Shown piece after piece: positions 38,919 to 47,793 of a stretch of DNA of 48,816 nt. The notes below the pieces were generated by a model that worked only from the letters and a program-made list of their open reading frames with translations, was not told where the DNA came from and did no database searches. Position 1 is the first letter of the stretch. Each line of letters starts with the position of its first letter. Location of the stretch: the NCBI GenBank assembly GCA_902812445.1, contig CADDZF010000005.1:1-48816 (forward strand), written 5' to 3'. Position numbers and translations under genes: made by a program. The stretch comes from Methylococcaceae bacterium. Its GTDB lineage: Bacteria > Pseudomonadota > Gammaproteobacteria > Methylococcales > Methylococcaceae.

Positions 38919-39887
38919 TCAGCGTTTGATCAGAATTTTCTCGAATTGGTGGCGCGCGTTGAGGCACAGGGTCAGGTCGGCTCGCGAAGGCATGTCCTCG
39001 AGCATATGCCGGGTCAGGCGCTCATAGTGCATGATGAAACGCCTGAGCGCCACGGCATCCATCAGTCGAGCCGCCGCGGCGGGATGTTCCATCAGCCGTG
39101 CGGCCAGCTTGCGCTCTTGCAGGCTGCGCCACTGGTATACGCTCGCCAGGTCGGGCACTTTGAGCATGATCAGCGCATTCAGGCGGGCGAACAGGGCGGC
39201 GTAATCGCCCGCGAGCTGATCGTTCACGTAGCGCCGCCAGCGGCCGTCTGGGTCCTCTTCGGCTTCCAGCTGGTTAACGGGCCGGGCCAGATCCGCTTCG
39301 GCTTGCGCCCTGGCCCCCACGCACCAGCCTTCGAACACGATGATATCGGCGGGGCCTTGGAAATGCGGCCATTCGCTCTTTGGGCGGCGATCGTCCATGG
39401 CCTTGTCGAACGACGGAAGGGCGACCTCTCCGGCGCCTCCCTTTAATGCCTGCAGCGTGGCGAGCCCGAGCTGGACGTCGTGGGTGCCCGGCACGCCGCG
39501 GCTGACCAGCAACGGATGAACGGCCCGCGCCAACGTTTCCCGCTCGGCGCGGGTTTTATACAGGTCATCGATGGAAAACACTGCCACGCGAAAGCCGAAG
39601 CCATTATTCAAGATGAGCTGGAGAAGGTCGCAAGTGGTGGATTTGCCAGAGCCTTGCGCGCCATTGACGCCGAGCACTAGCGGTTCGGAATTCTTCTGTC
39701 CCGCCACCCAGGCTGCGAGCGGCAGGTAGACCTCATGCAGTGCGGCGGTGAGGCTTTGTTCGATGCGCAGAACCGCTAGCCGCTCGCTGAAAGCCGGCCG
39801 GACGCGCTCGATGAGTCGTCGTTCGTCGGCTGGCGTCAAGCCGCGGCGGTCCGATGGCCAGAGCGAGTCCCGGAGCGCCGCGCCCAA
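38919..39887 (-). CDS. glyK: D-glycerate 3-kinase (plant GLYK-like)
   Basis: Phosphorylates D-glycerate to 3-phosphoglycerate, the last step of photorespiratory-type salvage. The 322-aa P-loop kinase has Walker A G-V-N-G-A-Q-G-S-G-K-S-T (residues 73-84), V-F-S-I-D-D-L-Y-K-T-R (Walker B-like) and R-G-V-P-G-T-H-D. It also has F-D-K-A-M-D-D-R-R-P and F-E-G-W-C-V-G, the signatures of the GLYK/YggC-like family. This is not the GarK/GlxK 2-kinase fold. The start is TTG at 39887, immediately after the hprA stop, with AAGGTGG as ribosome site inside hprA, so it is tightly coupled. Confidence 0.88.
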   Translation of the reverse strand: MGAALRDSLWPSDRRGLTPADERRLIERVRPAFSERLAVLRIEQSLTAALHEVYLPLAAWVAGQKNSEPLVLGVNGAQGSGKSTTCDLLQLILNNGFGFRVAVFSIDDLYKTRAERETLARAVHPLLVSRGVPGTHDVQLGLATLQALKGGAGEVALPSFDKAMDDRRPKSEWPHFQGPADIIVFEGWCVGARAQAEADLARPVNQLEAEEDPDGRWRRYVNDQLAGDYAALFARLNALIMLKVPDLASVYQWRSLQERKLAARLMEHPAAAARLMDAVALRRFIMHYERLTRHMLEDMPSRADLTLCLNARHQFEKILIKR

Positions 39888-40859
39888 TCAAACCACCTTG
39901 TCCCGCGGCGTCTGTCCGGCGAAGAAAGCCTTTAGGTTTTCGATGACGCGCTCACCCATGGCGAGGCGGGTTTCGGCCGTGGCGCTGCCGAGATGCGGCA
40001 GCAGCACCACGTTCTCCAGTTCGAGAAAGCCGGGATTCAGCCGAGGTTCGCCCTCGAATACGTCCAGCCCCGCGCCGGCAACAGTCCGGTACTTTAAAGC
40101 CGCGATCAGCGCCTGATTGTCCACCACATCACCCCGCGCCGTGTTGATGAGAAAAGCGCCAGGTTTCATCATGGCCAGCCGTTCACGATTGATCAGGTGG
40201 TAATTTTCCTGGCTGCCGGGACAGTGCAGGGAGATGAAATCGGCGCGCTGCAGCACTTCTTCGACGCTCCCGCAGGGCTCGGCTCCAAGGTTCCGGAGTA
40301 GCTCCGCCGGCGGCGGACAGGGATCGGTGAACAGGATTTTCATGTCAAAGCCATGGCGCGCCTTTTTCGCCATCGCCCGGGCGATGCGGCCCATGCCGAT
40401 CAAGCCCAAGGTTTTGCCGGTGACTTTGGTGCCCAGCATATGGGTCGGTCGCCAGCCGGTCCATTGCCCGTTACGTACGTGCCGCTCGCCTTCGCCGCCG
40501 CGGCGGGCGGTCATCAACAGCAGCAGCATGGCAAGGTCAGCGGTGCACTCGGTGAGAACATCCGGCGTATTGGTGACGGTGAGGCCACGGGCCTCGGCGG
40601 CCTGGATGTCGATGTGATTGTAGCCGACGCCGAAATTGCCGAGGATTTTGGCGCGCAAGGGTTCTGCGCTCAACACCTCGGCGTTGAATGGATCGGTGAC
40701 GGTAGGTAGCACGGCGTCGGCGGTGCGCAGACACTCCTGCAGCTCATCCATCGTCATCGGCTTGTCGTCTGTGTTCAGCCGGACGTCGAACAGCTCCTTC
40801 AACCGGGCCTCCACCGGCTGCGGCCAGCGGCGCGTGACGATGACTTTGGGCCTGTTCAT
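39888..40859 (-). CDS. hprA: D-2-hydroxyacid dehydrogenase, glyoxylate/hydroxypyruvate reductase
   Basis: Reduces hydroxypyruvate to D-glycerate with NAD(P)H; also likely acts on glyoxylate. The 323-aa protein has the Rossmann motif G-L-I-G-M-G-R-I-A-R-A-M and catalytic triad residues Arg242 (N-T-A-R-G-D), Glu271 (D-V-F-E-G-E-P) and His289 (L-L-P-H-L-G-S-A-T). An AGGGAG ribosome site precedes the ATG. It lies between sga, which makes its substrate, and glyK, which uses its product. Confidence 0.92.
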   Translation of the reverse strand: MNRPKVIVTRRWPQPVEARLKELFDVRLNTDDKPMTMDELQECLRTADAVLPTVTDPFNAEVLSAEPLRAKILGNFGVGYNHIDIQAAEARGLTVTNTPDVLTECTADLAMLLLLMTARRGGEGERHVRNGQWTGWRPTHMLGTKVTGKTLGLIGMGRIARAMAKKARHGFDMKILFTDPCPPPAELLRNLGAEPCGSVEEVLQRADFISLHCPGSQENYHLINRERLAMMKPGAFLINTARGDVVDNQALIAALKYRTVAGAGLDVFEGEPRLNPGFLELENVVLLPHLGSATAETRLAMGERVIENLKAFFAGQTPRDKVV

Positions 40860-40958
40860 CTCATATCTCCCTAACAGCGCCTTGCCATGGCGGTGATCCG
40901 CTGGCGCCCGCGGAGCGATCGCGGACTACGCACGGCTCGTGCGGGGCGGCGCCACGTT

Positions 40959-42143
40959 TCAGCGCACAGGCACCGGCGCGGCCGTTTCGCGCCAATATTC
41001 GCACGCCGCCGCCACGCCGCTGCCGGCGGCGACCGGGATGCCGACATCGCGCATCGACATCTCGGCGCCGGCGAGCGCGCTGACCAGACTGATCTCGTTG
41101 AGATCGCCGAGGTGGCCGATGCGGAACAGCTTGCCGGCCACTTCGGAAAGCCCTGCGCCGAGCGAGAGGTTATAGCGGTGATAGGCGATATGCATCACGT
41201 CCCGGGCGGTGAAGCCCTCCGGTACCATGATGGCCGACACCGTGTTCGAATACCATTTCGCGTCGCGGGCACAGAGCTTGAGTTCCCAGGCCTTGACCGC
41301 GCGGCGCACGCCTTCAGCCAGCCGGTAGTGACGGGCGAAGACGTTGTCGAGACCTTCCTCGAGCAAGCGATCGAGCGAGTGGCGCAGTCCATGCAACAAG
41401 GGAGTGGAAGGGGTATAGGGAAAATAGCCGTCCTTGTTGGCGTTGATCTGATCCTGGATATCGAGAAAGCAGCGCGCGCACCTGGCCGTGTGGCGCATTT
41501 CCAGCGCTTTCTCGCTGAAGCACAGCAAAGCCAGCCCGGCCGGCAGCATGAAGCCCTTTTGCGAGCCGCTCAGCGCGACATCGACGCGCCATGCGTCCAT
41601 GCGAAAATCGATGCTGGCGATGGAGCTGACGCCGTCGACGAAAAACAACGCGGGATGTTGGGCCGCATCGATCGCTTTACGAACGCCGGCCAGGTCACTG
41701 GTGACACCGGTCGCCGTTTCATTGTGACAGATCAACACGGCCTTGATCTCGTGCCGATGATCCGCCTGCAGGAGGGCTTCCAGCCTATCCAGCGGTACGC
41801 CCTCTCCCCAGGGTACCTGCTCGAACTGCACATTGAGGCCAATGCGCCGGGCGAGATCGATCCACAAATGGCTGAAGTGTCCGAAGCGGAATGAAAGAAC
41901 TTTATCGCCAGGGGAAAGCGTATTGGCCAGTGCGACCTCCCACCCCGCCGTTCCGGTCGCCGGAAAGATGAAGCACTGTCCGGTCGCGGTCTGAAAAATC
42001 TTCTTCAAATCCTCGAGCAGCGGTTTCACCAGGTTCGGAAAATCAGGCGCGCGGTGGTCTTCCATCGGCACGTGCATGGCATCAAGGATTGAATCCGGCA
42101 CCGTGGTCGGGCCGGGAACGAACAAATGGTTGCGACCTGGCAT
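40959..42143 (-). CDS. sga: Serine-glyoxylate aminotransferase
   Basis: PLP enzyme converting serine plus glyoxylate to hydroxypyruvate plus glycine. The 394-aa protein matches the methylotroph SgaA pattern: P-G-R-N-H-L-F-V-P-G-P-T near the start, F-P-A-T-G-T-A-G-W-E, C-H-N-E-T-A-T-G-V-T-S, F-V-D-G-V-S-S-I (Asp170), Schiff-base Lys196 in S-G-S-Q-K-G-F-M-L-P-A-G, and R-I-G-H-L-G-D-L-N-E. An AAGGGGA ribosome site precedes the ATG. It is the first gene of the minus-strand cluster. In serine-cycle methylotrophs it pairs with hpr exactly as here, but no other serine-cycle genes (mcl, ppc, mtk) are in the window. Confidence 0.93.
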   Translation of the reverse strand: MPGRNHLFVPGPTTVPDSILDAMHVPMEDHRAPDFPNLVKPLLEDLKKIFQTATGQCFIFPATGTAGWEVALANTLSPGDKVLSFRFGHFSHLWIDLARRIGLNVQFEQVPWGEGVPLDRLEALLQADHRHEIKAVLICHNETATGVTSDLAGVRKAIDAAQHPALFFVDGVSSIASIDFRMDAWRVDVALSGSQKGFMLPAGLALLCFSEKALEMRHTARCARCFLDIQDQINANKDGYFPYTPSTPLLHGLRHSLDRLLEEGLDNVFARHYRLAEGVRRAVKAWELKLCARDAKWYSNTVSAIMVPEGFTARDVMHIAYHRYNLSLGAGLSEVAGKLFRIGHLGDLNEISLVSALAGAEMSMRDVGIPVAAGSGVAAACEYWRETAAPVPVR

Positions 42144-42412
42144 GGAAATCCCCTTGTTACGATTCTTTCGCTGAACGAGTTGAATAGGCTGGTGCGAGAT
42201 TCGAAGTGTGAACAGGCCTTTGGCATAGCCAACCCGCTCGCGCGGCTGACCCTACAACCATGATGCCATAGCTCGGCGGCCGCCTTCAAGCGGTCCGTTC
42301 GATGACCGGGCTTTCCGGGAACTTGATCCGAGCGGACTTTGCAGGCGTGCAGGAGGCCTTGCGTCATCGCCGGAGTACTCTGCATAGACTCCGGCGCCGC
42401 CACGTCAAGCGC

Positions 42413-43597
42413 TCAAAGCCCGATCGACGGCTTGGTGTTGGGTATCCAGAATAGCAACAGAACAGTCGCCGCCGCAGCGCTGAGCGCGGAGAACGCGAAC
42501 GCGAACTGCGGGCTTGCCGCCTGCCACAGCCAGCCGAAAACCAGCGAAGCCGGCAACAGCATGATGCCGGTCGTGAGGTTGAACCAGCCATACGCGGTGC
42601 CCAGCAAGGAGGTCGGCACGAGATCGGCGACCAGTGCTTTTTCGGCGCCTTCCGTCGCGGCCAAAAACAGCCCATAAAAGGCAAACAACGGCCACAGCAG
42701 CCTCGTGTCCGCGCGATCCAGTCCCAGCAACAAAAGAAAAACCGCATAGATCAGCCAGCCGACAGTGATCATCCGCAGCCTTCCGAGCCGGTCCGAGAAG
42801 GCGGAGAGCCCGGTAGAAAACAGCATCGCCGTCAGCGAGACCAGGGCCCAGAGGAGCGGTATCTGGTCATTGGGAACGCCCATGTCGCGCGCTCTGAGAA
42901 GCAAGAACAGGCTGGAAGGATAACCCAGGGTAAACAGCGCGAGTACCAGCAGATAGCGCTTGAAAGCCGACGGAAAACCGTGGAGTCGCCAGCTGAACCG
43001 GGTGATTTCAGGATCGATTTCCCGCTCGGGTTCACGTACGCTGAACGCCAGGATGACCGTAATGACGCCGGGTACGGCGGTCCAGAGAAATATGCTGTGC
43101 AGGTCGACCTGATTGCTGAGCAGCCAGGCGGCGATCAAAGGGCCGATCACGGCGCCGGCGTTATCCATGGCGCGGTGAAAGCCGAACGCCAGGCCACGCT
43201 GCCCGGCCGTAACCGACATCGCCAGCAGCGCATCGCGCGGCGAGGTCCGCAGCCCCTTGCCGACCCGATCGGCAAATCTTAAGGCGAACACCGTCGGCCA
43301 GTTCGCGGCCCAGGCAAACAGCGGGCGGGACAGCGCCGCAAGAGCGTAGCCGCCGACGACCCAGCCCTTGATCACGTGGGTTCTGTCCGCCAAAACGCCG
43401 GAAAACAGTTTCAACAGGCTATTGACGGCCAGCACCACGCCTTCGATCAGACCCAGCACCCGCGCCCCCACCCCGAGCACCGAAGCCAGATAGATCGGGA
43501 TCAGCGGATACATCAAATCGCTCGCCGCATCGTTGAACAGGCTGACCAAACCCAATAGCCAGACCGTGGAAGGCAGGCGGAAAATGTCCTTCAACAT
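42413..43597 (-). CDS. Major facilitator superfamily transporter
   Basis: Twelve-helix inner-membrane transporter of unknown substrate. The 394-aa protein has the MFS loop-2/3 region G-V-L-A-D-R-T-H-V-I-K-G-W and D-R-V-G-K-G-L-R-T-S-P-R-D-A-L-L. An A-M-D-N-A-G-A-V-I-G-P motif in helix 5 is typical of exporters of the drug/metabolite type. The repeated second-half motif is S-D-R-L-G-R-L-R-M. It is separated from sga by 269 bases with no recognised gene and from the next gene by 316 bases, so it is probably monocistronic. Confidence 0.85.
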   Translation of the reverse strand: MLKDIFRLPSTVWLLGLVSLFNDAASDLMYPLIPIYLASVLGVGARVLGLIEGVVLAVNSLLKLFSGVLADRTHVIKGWVVGGYALAALSRPLFAWAANWPTVFALRFADRVGKGLRTSPRDALLAMSVTAGQRGLAFGFHRAMDNAGAVIGPLIAAWLLSNQVDLHSIFLWTAVPGVITVILAFSVREPEREIDPEITRFSWRLHGFPSAFKRYLLVLALFTLGYPSSLFLLLRARDMGVPNDQIPLLWALVSLTAMLFSTGLSAFSDRLGRLRMITVGWLIYAVFLLLLGLDRADTRLLWPLFAFYGLFLAATEGAEKALVADLVPTSLLGTAYGWFNLTTGIMLLPASLVFGWLWQAASPQFAFAFSALSAAAATVLLLFWIPNTKPSIGL

Positions 43598-43913
43598 GAG
43601 CCCGCTCGACTTTATCTGATCGAGAGGTCGGCTTTTGACGAGGCTGTATGAAGGCTTTGAAAGCCGGTTTCGCTAGCTTCGAGCGGAAAATCGGTCTCAT
43701 GGTCCGCCCGAAGTCCAGCGCAAACGACCGGCTGTTTTTGTTTCAATTCAGTCGCACAATCCGAGAACTTGCGAACGCCATCGGTTAACACCCGATATCC
43801 CTTATTTTTGATCATTTTTGCTCCGACCGGTTTGTCATAAGGTGATTTTCCTCGAGAATACGCAAGCGTTCGCCCCCCTCATCATCGACCCCTCTTTGCC
43901 CACCGCAGGCCGC
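43598..43913. other. Intergenic stretch, possible small minus-strand frame
   Basis: No family is recognised. A 67-codon minus-strand frame (43815 to 43612, starting M-I-K-N-K-G-Y-R-V-L) has a GGAG site five bases before its ATG and ends 14 bases before the MFS gene, so a small leader protein is conceivable. The composition of its second half is not convincing. The rest holds no feature I can support. Confidence 0.3.
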
Positions 43914-44975
43914 TCAGCTTTCAGCCGCTCTTCTCGCGGAGGATTTTTCAAAGGCCATGCGAAAATCGCAAAAAGCGGCCTTCCAGGAGCGCGGCCGCCT
44001 GAGTGGCCCCGCGTTCCGCATCCGCCTGCGTGCCGCGGCGTCTGCCAGTAAGGCGATGAGCCCTCGCTCGAACGCTCGCCAATCACCGGCCTCAACCACC
44101 CAGCCGTTGACGCCGTTCCGGACCAACCGCTCGCAATCGCCGACGCGCGACGTGACGATAGGCAATCCCAGCGCGGCGGCTTCCGCTACGGCCATGCCGT
44201 AAGCCTCATAGAGGCTCGGAAACGCGAACGCATCGGCCGACCGCAGCAACGCCGCCAACGCGTTATGGGTCAAGACGCCGTGCAATAGCATGCGCTCGCT
44301 GAGGCCACTCGCTGCGGCGGCTTGCCGTAATTGATCGGCGTAAGCGACATCGACCGTCTCATCGCCCACGATATGCCAGCGCCACGGCAAGTGAGCTAAG
44401 CGCCGCAGGATGCCGAACAATTCGAGATAGCCTTTCGCCGGCAACAGATTCGCGACGGTGACCAGATGAACATGATTCCTCGGGCCGGCCGGCCGCACGG
44501 CGTCAGGCGCCTGCCTGAAGCTGCCATCGACACCGGGCTCACAGACAAAGACCGCTTTGCCGGGATAGCGACTCCGCAAGTGGTCAGCGAGCCGATAGCC
44601 GGTCGTGAGCAGAGAGCGCACGCACCGTATGGCCTGATCTTCCTGGCGCTGCGCCGCCTTGCGCCGTTCGGCATCCAGCAGGGGATTTTGCGAGGGCAAA
44701 TAATGCACCAGAAGTCTATGGTCGGCCAGGGGGCAGAGCGGCGCTACGTGATCGATGCGTCGCATCAGCAGGCTATCCCAAAGAACCCGGCGGAACCGCC
44801 GAGCGCTCAGTGTGCCCGCCAGGCGCGCATCGGTCGTTGTTTCGTCGATTGCCCACGCATCCAGGGCGAATCCGCATTGGCGGGCTTCGTCGAGCATATG
44901 CGCGTTATAGATGTGCCCGCCTGAAGCGCCCGCATTCGCGGGCGGATGCAACAACAGATACTGCATGATGCGCAT
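43914..44975 (-). CDS. GT-B family glycosyltransferase (GT4-like)
   Basis: Likely cytosolic/membrane-associated glycosyltransferase acting on an envelope glycolipid or polysaccharide. The 353-aa protein has G-A-S-G-G-H-I-Y-N-A-H near the N-terminus (acceptor-side domain). The C-terminal donor domain has V-A-N-L-L-P-A-K-G-Y-L-E-L, then F-P-S-L-Y-E-A-Y-G-M-A-V-A-E-A-A-A-L-G-L-P, the E-x7-E motif, and G-D-W-R-A-F-E-R-G. The ATG at 44975 (M-R-I-M-Q-Y-L-L) is preferred to 45065 because upstream residues are unlike the family. It is divergent from the phosphatidyltransferase gene at 45044, with about 70 bases between them. Substrate unknown. Confidence 0.82.
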   Translation of the reverse strand: MRIMQYLLLHPPANAGASGGHIYNAHMLDEARQCGFALDAWAIDETTTDARLAGTLSARRFRRVLWDSLLMRRIDHVAPLCPLADHRLLVHYLPSQNPLLDAERRKAAQRQEDQAIRCVRSLLTTGYRLADHLRSRYPGKAVFVCEPGVDGSFRQAPDAVRPAGPRNHVHLVTVANLLPAKGYLELFGILRRLAHLPWRWHIVGDETVDVAYADQLRQAAAASGLSERMLLHGVLTHNALAALLRSADAFAFPSLYEAYGMAVAEAAALGLPIVTSRVGDCERLVRNGVNGWVVEAGDWRAFERGLIALLADAAARRRMRNAGPLRRPRSWKAAFCDFRMAFEKSSARRAAES

Positions 44976-45043
44976 TGTACGCCAGCGCCGCGGAAGTCGC
45001 CTAAGCACTCCCAATCGAGTGAAGGGATGGTATCCTTGCCGAT

Positions 45044-45727
45044 ATGCTGGATCGTGCCCATTCACCGCAAGCCGCTCTGATTCGCTGGACAGAATGCCAC
45101 GCGCTGTTGATGGTCGCTGCGCTGGTCGCGGTCAGCTCGAGCCTGCCGCTGTATGCGAGCGCGCTCATCGCCGGCCTCTCGTTTTTGGGCTTATTGCTGA
45201 TAGGCCGCTCGCGCTGGACGCCGACCGGCCAGTTCGGTCCGGCCAACGTCGTCACCCTGCTGCGTCTGCTGGCGACCGTCGTCTTGCTCGCCGTTCCCTA
45301 CGCGGGCAATACGCTGATCCTGGTGGTGGGCGCGGCCTTTCTGTCTCTGGATGGCGTCGACGGCTGGATGGCCAGGAAAACCGGCCTCGCTTCCGAGTTT
45401 GGGGATTATTTCGACAAGGAGGTCGATGCCTTTTTCATGCTGGCATTGTGCCTGTTATTGTACGCGGCGGGTCGACTGGGCGCCTGGATTCTGCTGCCCG
45501 GCGCTTTGCGCTACGGATTCGTCTGGTATCTCAAGCTGGCAGAACCGCCACAGCCCAAGGAGCGGGCGACGCGCTCCAGCAAGACCATTGCGCTCGTCAT
45601 GTTGTCCGCCCTGATGTTCTGCTTCCTGCCATTCGAGCCCTCGTGTGAGATTCTGGCGGCGTCTGCCACCGTAGCGCTTGTCTACTCGTTTGGACTCTCC
45701 ATTTGGCGTTTGTACGTTCCGCAATGA
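45044..45727 (+). CDS. CDP-alcohol phosphatidyltransferase family protein
   Basis: Membrane enzyme that moves a phosphatidyl or related group from a CDP-alcohol to an acceptor. The 227-aa protein carries the complete catalytic signature D-x2-D-G-x2-A-R-x8-G-x3-D-x3-D: Asp103, Asp106, Gly107, Ala110, Arg111, Gly120, Asp124, Asp128. Five or six membrane helices surround it. It is not close to PgsA or PssA in its N-terminus. It overlaps the following methyltransferase gene as ATGA, which suggests that the two act on the same lipid. The acceptor is unknown. Confidence 0.85.
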   Translation: MLDRAHSPQAALIRWTECHALLMVAALVAVSSSLPLYASALIAGLSFLGLLLIGRSRWTPTGQFGPANVVTLLRLLATVVLLAVPYAGNTLILVVGAAFLSLDGVDGWMARKTGLASEFGDYFDKEVDAFFMLALCLLLYAAGRLGAWILLPGALRYGFVWYLKLAEPPQPKERATRSSKTIALVMLSALMFCFLPFEPSCEILAASATVALVYSFGLSIWRLYVPQ

Positions 45728-46548
45728 GCGCATCGGGCAAGCTGACGACGCGGCACATCGCCAGCAGGGAGGATATTTGCTCGTTTTTCGACCGCTTGGC
45801 CGATCACTATCACGACTGCCACGGCGAGGCCGACAGGCTTCTGCGCTATCGGCTGGGCATCATAAACCGCCTGCTACCGCCCCATGCTGACGAAGTTTTG
45901 CTCGAAATCGGGTGCGGTGACGGGATGCACCTGCGCGCGCTGGCCGACCGTTTCCGAGAGGCGCGCGGCACTGATTTGTCCCCCCGCATGATTGCACGGG
46001 CCGAACGCCTGAGTGGGTGCCATCCGCAGCGGCAACGGATCGTTTTCGCCGTCGATCCGGCGGAAACTCTGGCTACCGTGGGGGACGAGGAGATCGCCAT
46101 CGTGCTCTGCGTCGGCGCACTGGAGCACATGCTGCAGCAACAGACAGTGCTGAGGCAGGTCCACCGGGTGCTAAGACCCGGCGGAGCCTTCATTTGTCTG
46201 ACCCCCAATGGCGCCCACCTGTGGTATGCCCGGCTGGCTTCCTGGCTGGGATTGAGCACCCGGCACCTCAGCAGCGACTGCTTCCTGTCCGAACCGGTGC
46301 TTCGAAAGATGGTGCAAGCGACTGGGATGACGCTTGATCGAATTGGCTATTGGACATTTATTCCGCGTGGCGACATGCCGCGTGGAGCCGCCCGGCTCAT
46401 GGCGTTTCTTGATGGCATCGGAAGACTCTTCGCCCTCTCCCGATTACGGGGCGGACTTTATTGCAGAGCCGTCAAAGCCGCTGCGGGCAAACCCGATTCT
46501 AACCGCGAGCAGGTGCATGGAGGGCTGGAATCTGACAACGCCGTGTGA
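45724..46548 (+). CDS. Class I SAM-dependent methyltransferase
   Basis: The 274-aa protein has motif I L-L-E-I-G-C-G-D-G-M-H-L, acidic loop G-T-D-L-S-P-R-M-I, motif II-like I-A-I-V-L-C-V-G-A-L-E-H-M, and V-L-R-P-G-G-A-F-I-C-L-T-P-N-G, a UbiE/COQ5-like small-molecule methyltransferase. The C-terminal third is a variable substrate-binding region. It is translationally coupled to the CDP-alcohol phosphatidyltransferase, so a lipid or lipid head group is a reasonable substrate guess. The ATG at 45724 is chosen for the 4-base overlap. Confidence 0.82.
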   Translation: MSASGKLTTRHIASREDICSFFDRLADHYHDCHGEADRLLRYRLGIINRLLPPHADEVLLEIGCGDGMHLRALADRFREARGTDLSPRMIARAERLSGCHPQRQRIVFAVDPAETLATVGDEEIAIVLCVGALEHMLQQQTVLRQVHRVLRPGGAFICLTPNGAHLWYARLASWLGLSTRHLSSDCFLSEPVLRKMVQATGMTLDRIGYWTFIPRGDMPRGAARLMAFLDGIGRLFALSRLRGGLYCRAVKAAAGKPDSNREQVHGGLESDNAV

Positions 46549-46848
46549 CCAAGCGGCCCTGGAGACGTTCCGCATCCGTCGGCGCATCGGCCGAGCGCTC
46601 ATCGGCAGCGCGATCCTCGCCAGCGAATTCCGTGTAGCAAGCCTTGGCCGATCGAAAACCGGCGGAGCAAAAACGACCGGTTTGACACCGTCTGAAGCTT
46701 CAACGTATGCTTGTGCCGTACCCCGATTGCATAGCGCCGGTACGAGCCGGATGCCCGAGCCGCGGCGTATCGATGGCTCGGTGGACCGGCGGGTACTCCC
46801 CTGACGCCTCGTGGGCCGGCGCCGAAACCCCTGCGAGGTGCTCGCATC
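46549..46848. other. Gene-free stretch with a candidate promoter
   Basis: No open frame here looks like a real gene. The only supported signal is the promoter-like pair at 46682-46711. Confidence 0.4.
46682..46711 (+). promoter_or_regulatory. Candidate sigma-70 promoter upstream of the hydrolase gene
   Basis: TTGACA (46682-46687, perfect -35) and TATGCT (46706-46711, four of six) with an 18-base spacer, 137 bases before the lipoprotein hydrolase start. Confidence 0.45.
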
Positions 46849-47793
46849 ATGCCTTGGTGGACCTTGCTACATCATTCCAGCCTCATCCTCGCCTGCGTCT
46901 TGTTTTTTGGCATCATTGGCTGCGACCGCGTCGGGATGATTGCTCCGAGCGGCACGCTTTCGATGGACGCCATGGACCTCCCAGAAGGAGACCTAGCCGG
47001 CCCTGGACGGCAAGGAGTTGCATCCAGGCGGATGGCGGTACGCCATCAAGGCGCGAGCGTCAGGGTCGCGCTGTACCAGCCGATCGATGTCCCGCCGGTG
47101 CCTCCTCCCGCCATAGTTTTCCTACCGGGCCGGATGGCGCCCGATGATCAATATGAGAGCTATGCCCGCGCACTCGCCTCGCGGGGGTTTATCGTGGCGG
47201 TGCGCGGCTGGTATTCACCCTTCACCAGCGATATCGAGCTGGCACGCGATGCGAGCGTCATCGGCGACTGGTTGGTGCGTAAAGGGAAGGTGGATGCCAG
47301 CAGAATCGGCATCGCGGGGCACTCCATGGGCGGCAAGGACGCCGTGCTGGCGGCGGTCCAGTATGGCCTGTTTGCCAGCGTGGTCGCTATCGATCCGGAC
47401 GACAACGGTGCCCTCTCCGTCGTGCACGGCGTGATCGCCCGTTTACGGGCACCTTTACTGCTGATTGGCGCGGAGGTGGGCTGGCAAGCATCGCGTATCT
47501 GCGCGCCGCGCGCGAGCAACTACCAGCGTTTCTTCGAGCGAGCGCCGGCCGGAACCGTCGAGCTCACGCTGCGGGGCGCCGATCACGTGCAGATGCTGGA
47601 CGAACCCGACCGTTTCGGCTACGCCATCTGTCGCTGCGGCACGGCTGATTCGCGCCAGGTCCGCAACACGGCGCGACGGGCCACCGTTGGGTTTTTCATC
47701 CAGCACCTAAAGGCCGGTCCGGCATTGCCGCAGCCACTCGGCAGCCAAGCCATGATGCGCGTTGCGCAGGGTCTTCACGCCAAGGAAAAATGA
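46849..47793 (+). CDS. Putative lipoprotein alpha/beta hydrolase (dienelactone hydrolase/PET-hydrolase-like)
   Basis: Exported hydrolase of unknown substrate. The 314-aa protein has a lipoprotein signal with lipobox I-I-G-C (Cys25). The hydrolase fold follows: P-A-I-V-F-L-P-G-R (oxyanion region), nucleophile elbow G-H-S-M-G-G with Ser158, a likely acid near Asp181-184 (A-I-D-P-D-D-N-G) or later, and G-A-D-H with His245. Four cysteines in the second half (I-C-A-P-R, C-R-C-G) could form disulfides in the periplasm. The 3' end overlaps the convergent gene at 47775 by 19 bases. Confidence 0.75.
   Translation: MPWWTLLHHSSLILACVLFFGIIGCDRVGMIAPSGTLSMDAMDLPEGDLAGPGRQGVASRRMAVRHQGASVRVALYQPIDVPPVPPPAIVFLPGRMAPDDQYESYARALASRGFIVAVRGWYSPFTSDIELARDASVIGDWLVRKGKVDASRIGIAGHSMGGKDAVLAAVQYGLFASVVAIDPDDNGALSVVHGVIARLRAPLLLIGAEVGWQASRICAPRASNYQRFFERAPAGTVELTLRGADHVQMLDEPDRFGYAICRCGTADSRQVRNTARRATVGFFIQHLKAGPALPQPLGSQAMMRVAQGLHAKEK

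Noticed and set aside
37992-39446. 484-codon plus-strand frame across the aminotransferase and glycerate kinase genes
   Set aside because: Shadow frame. The minus-strand genes carry intact catalytic motifs and proper ribosome sites.
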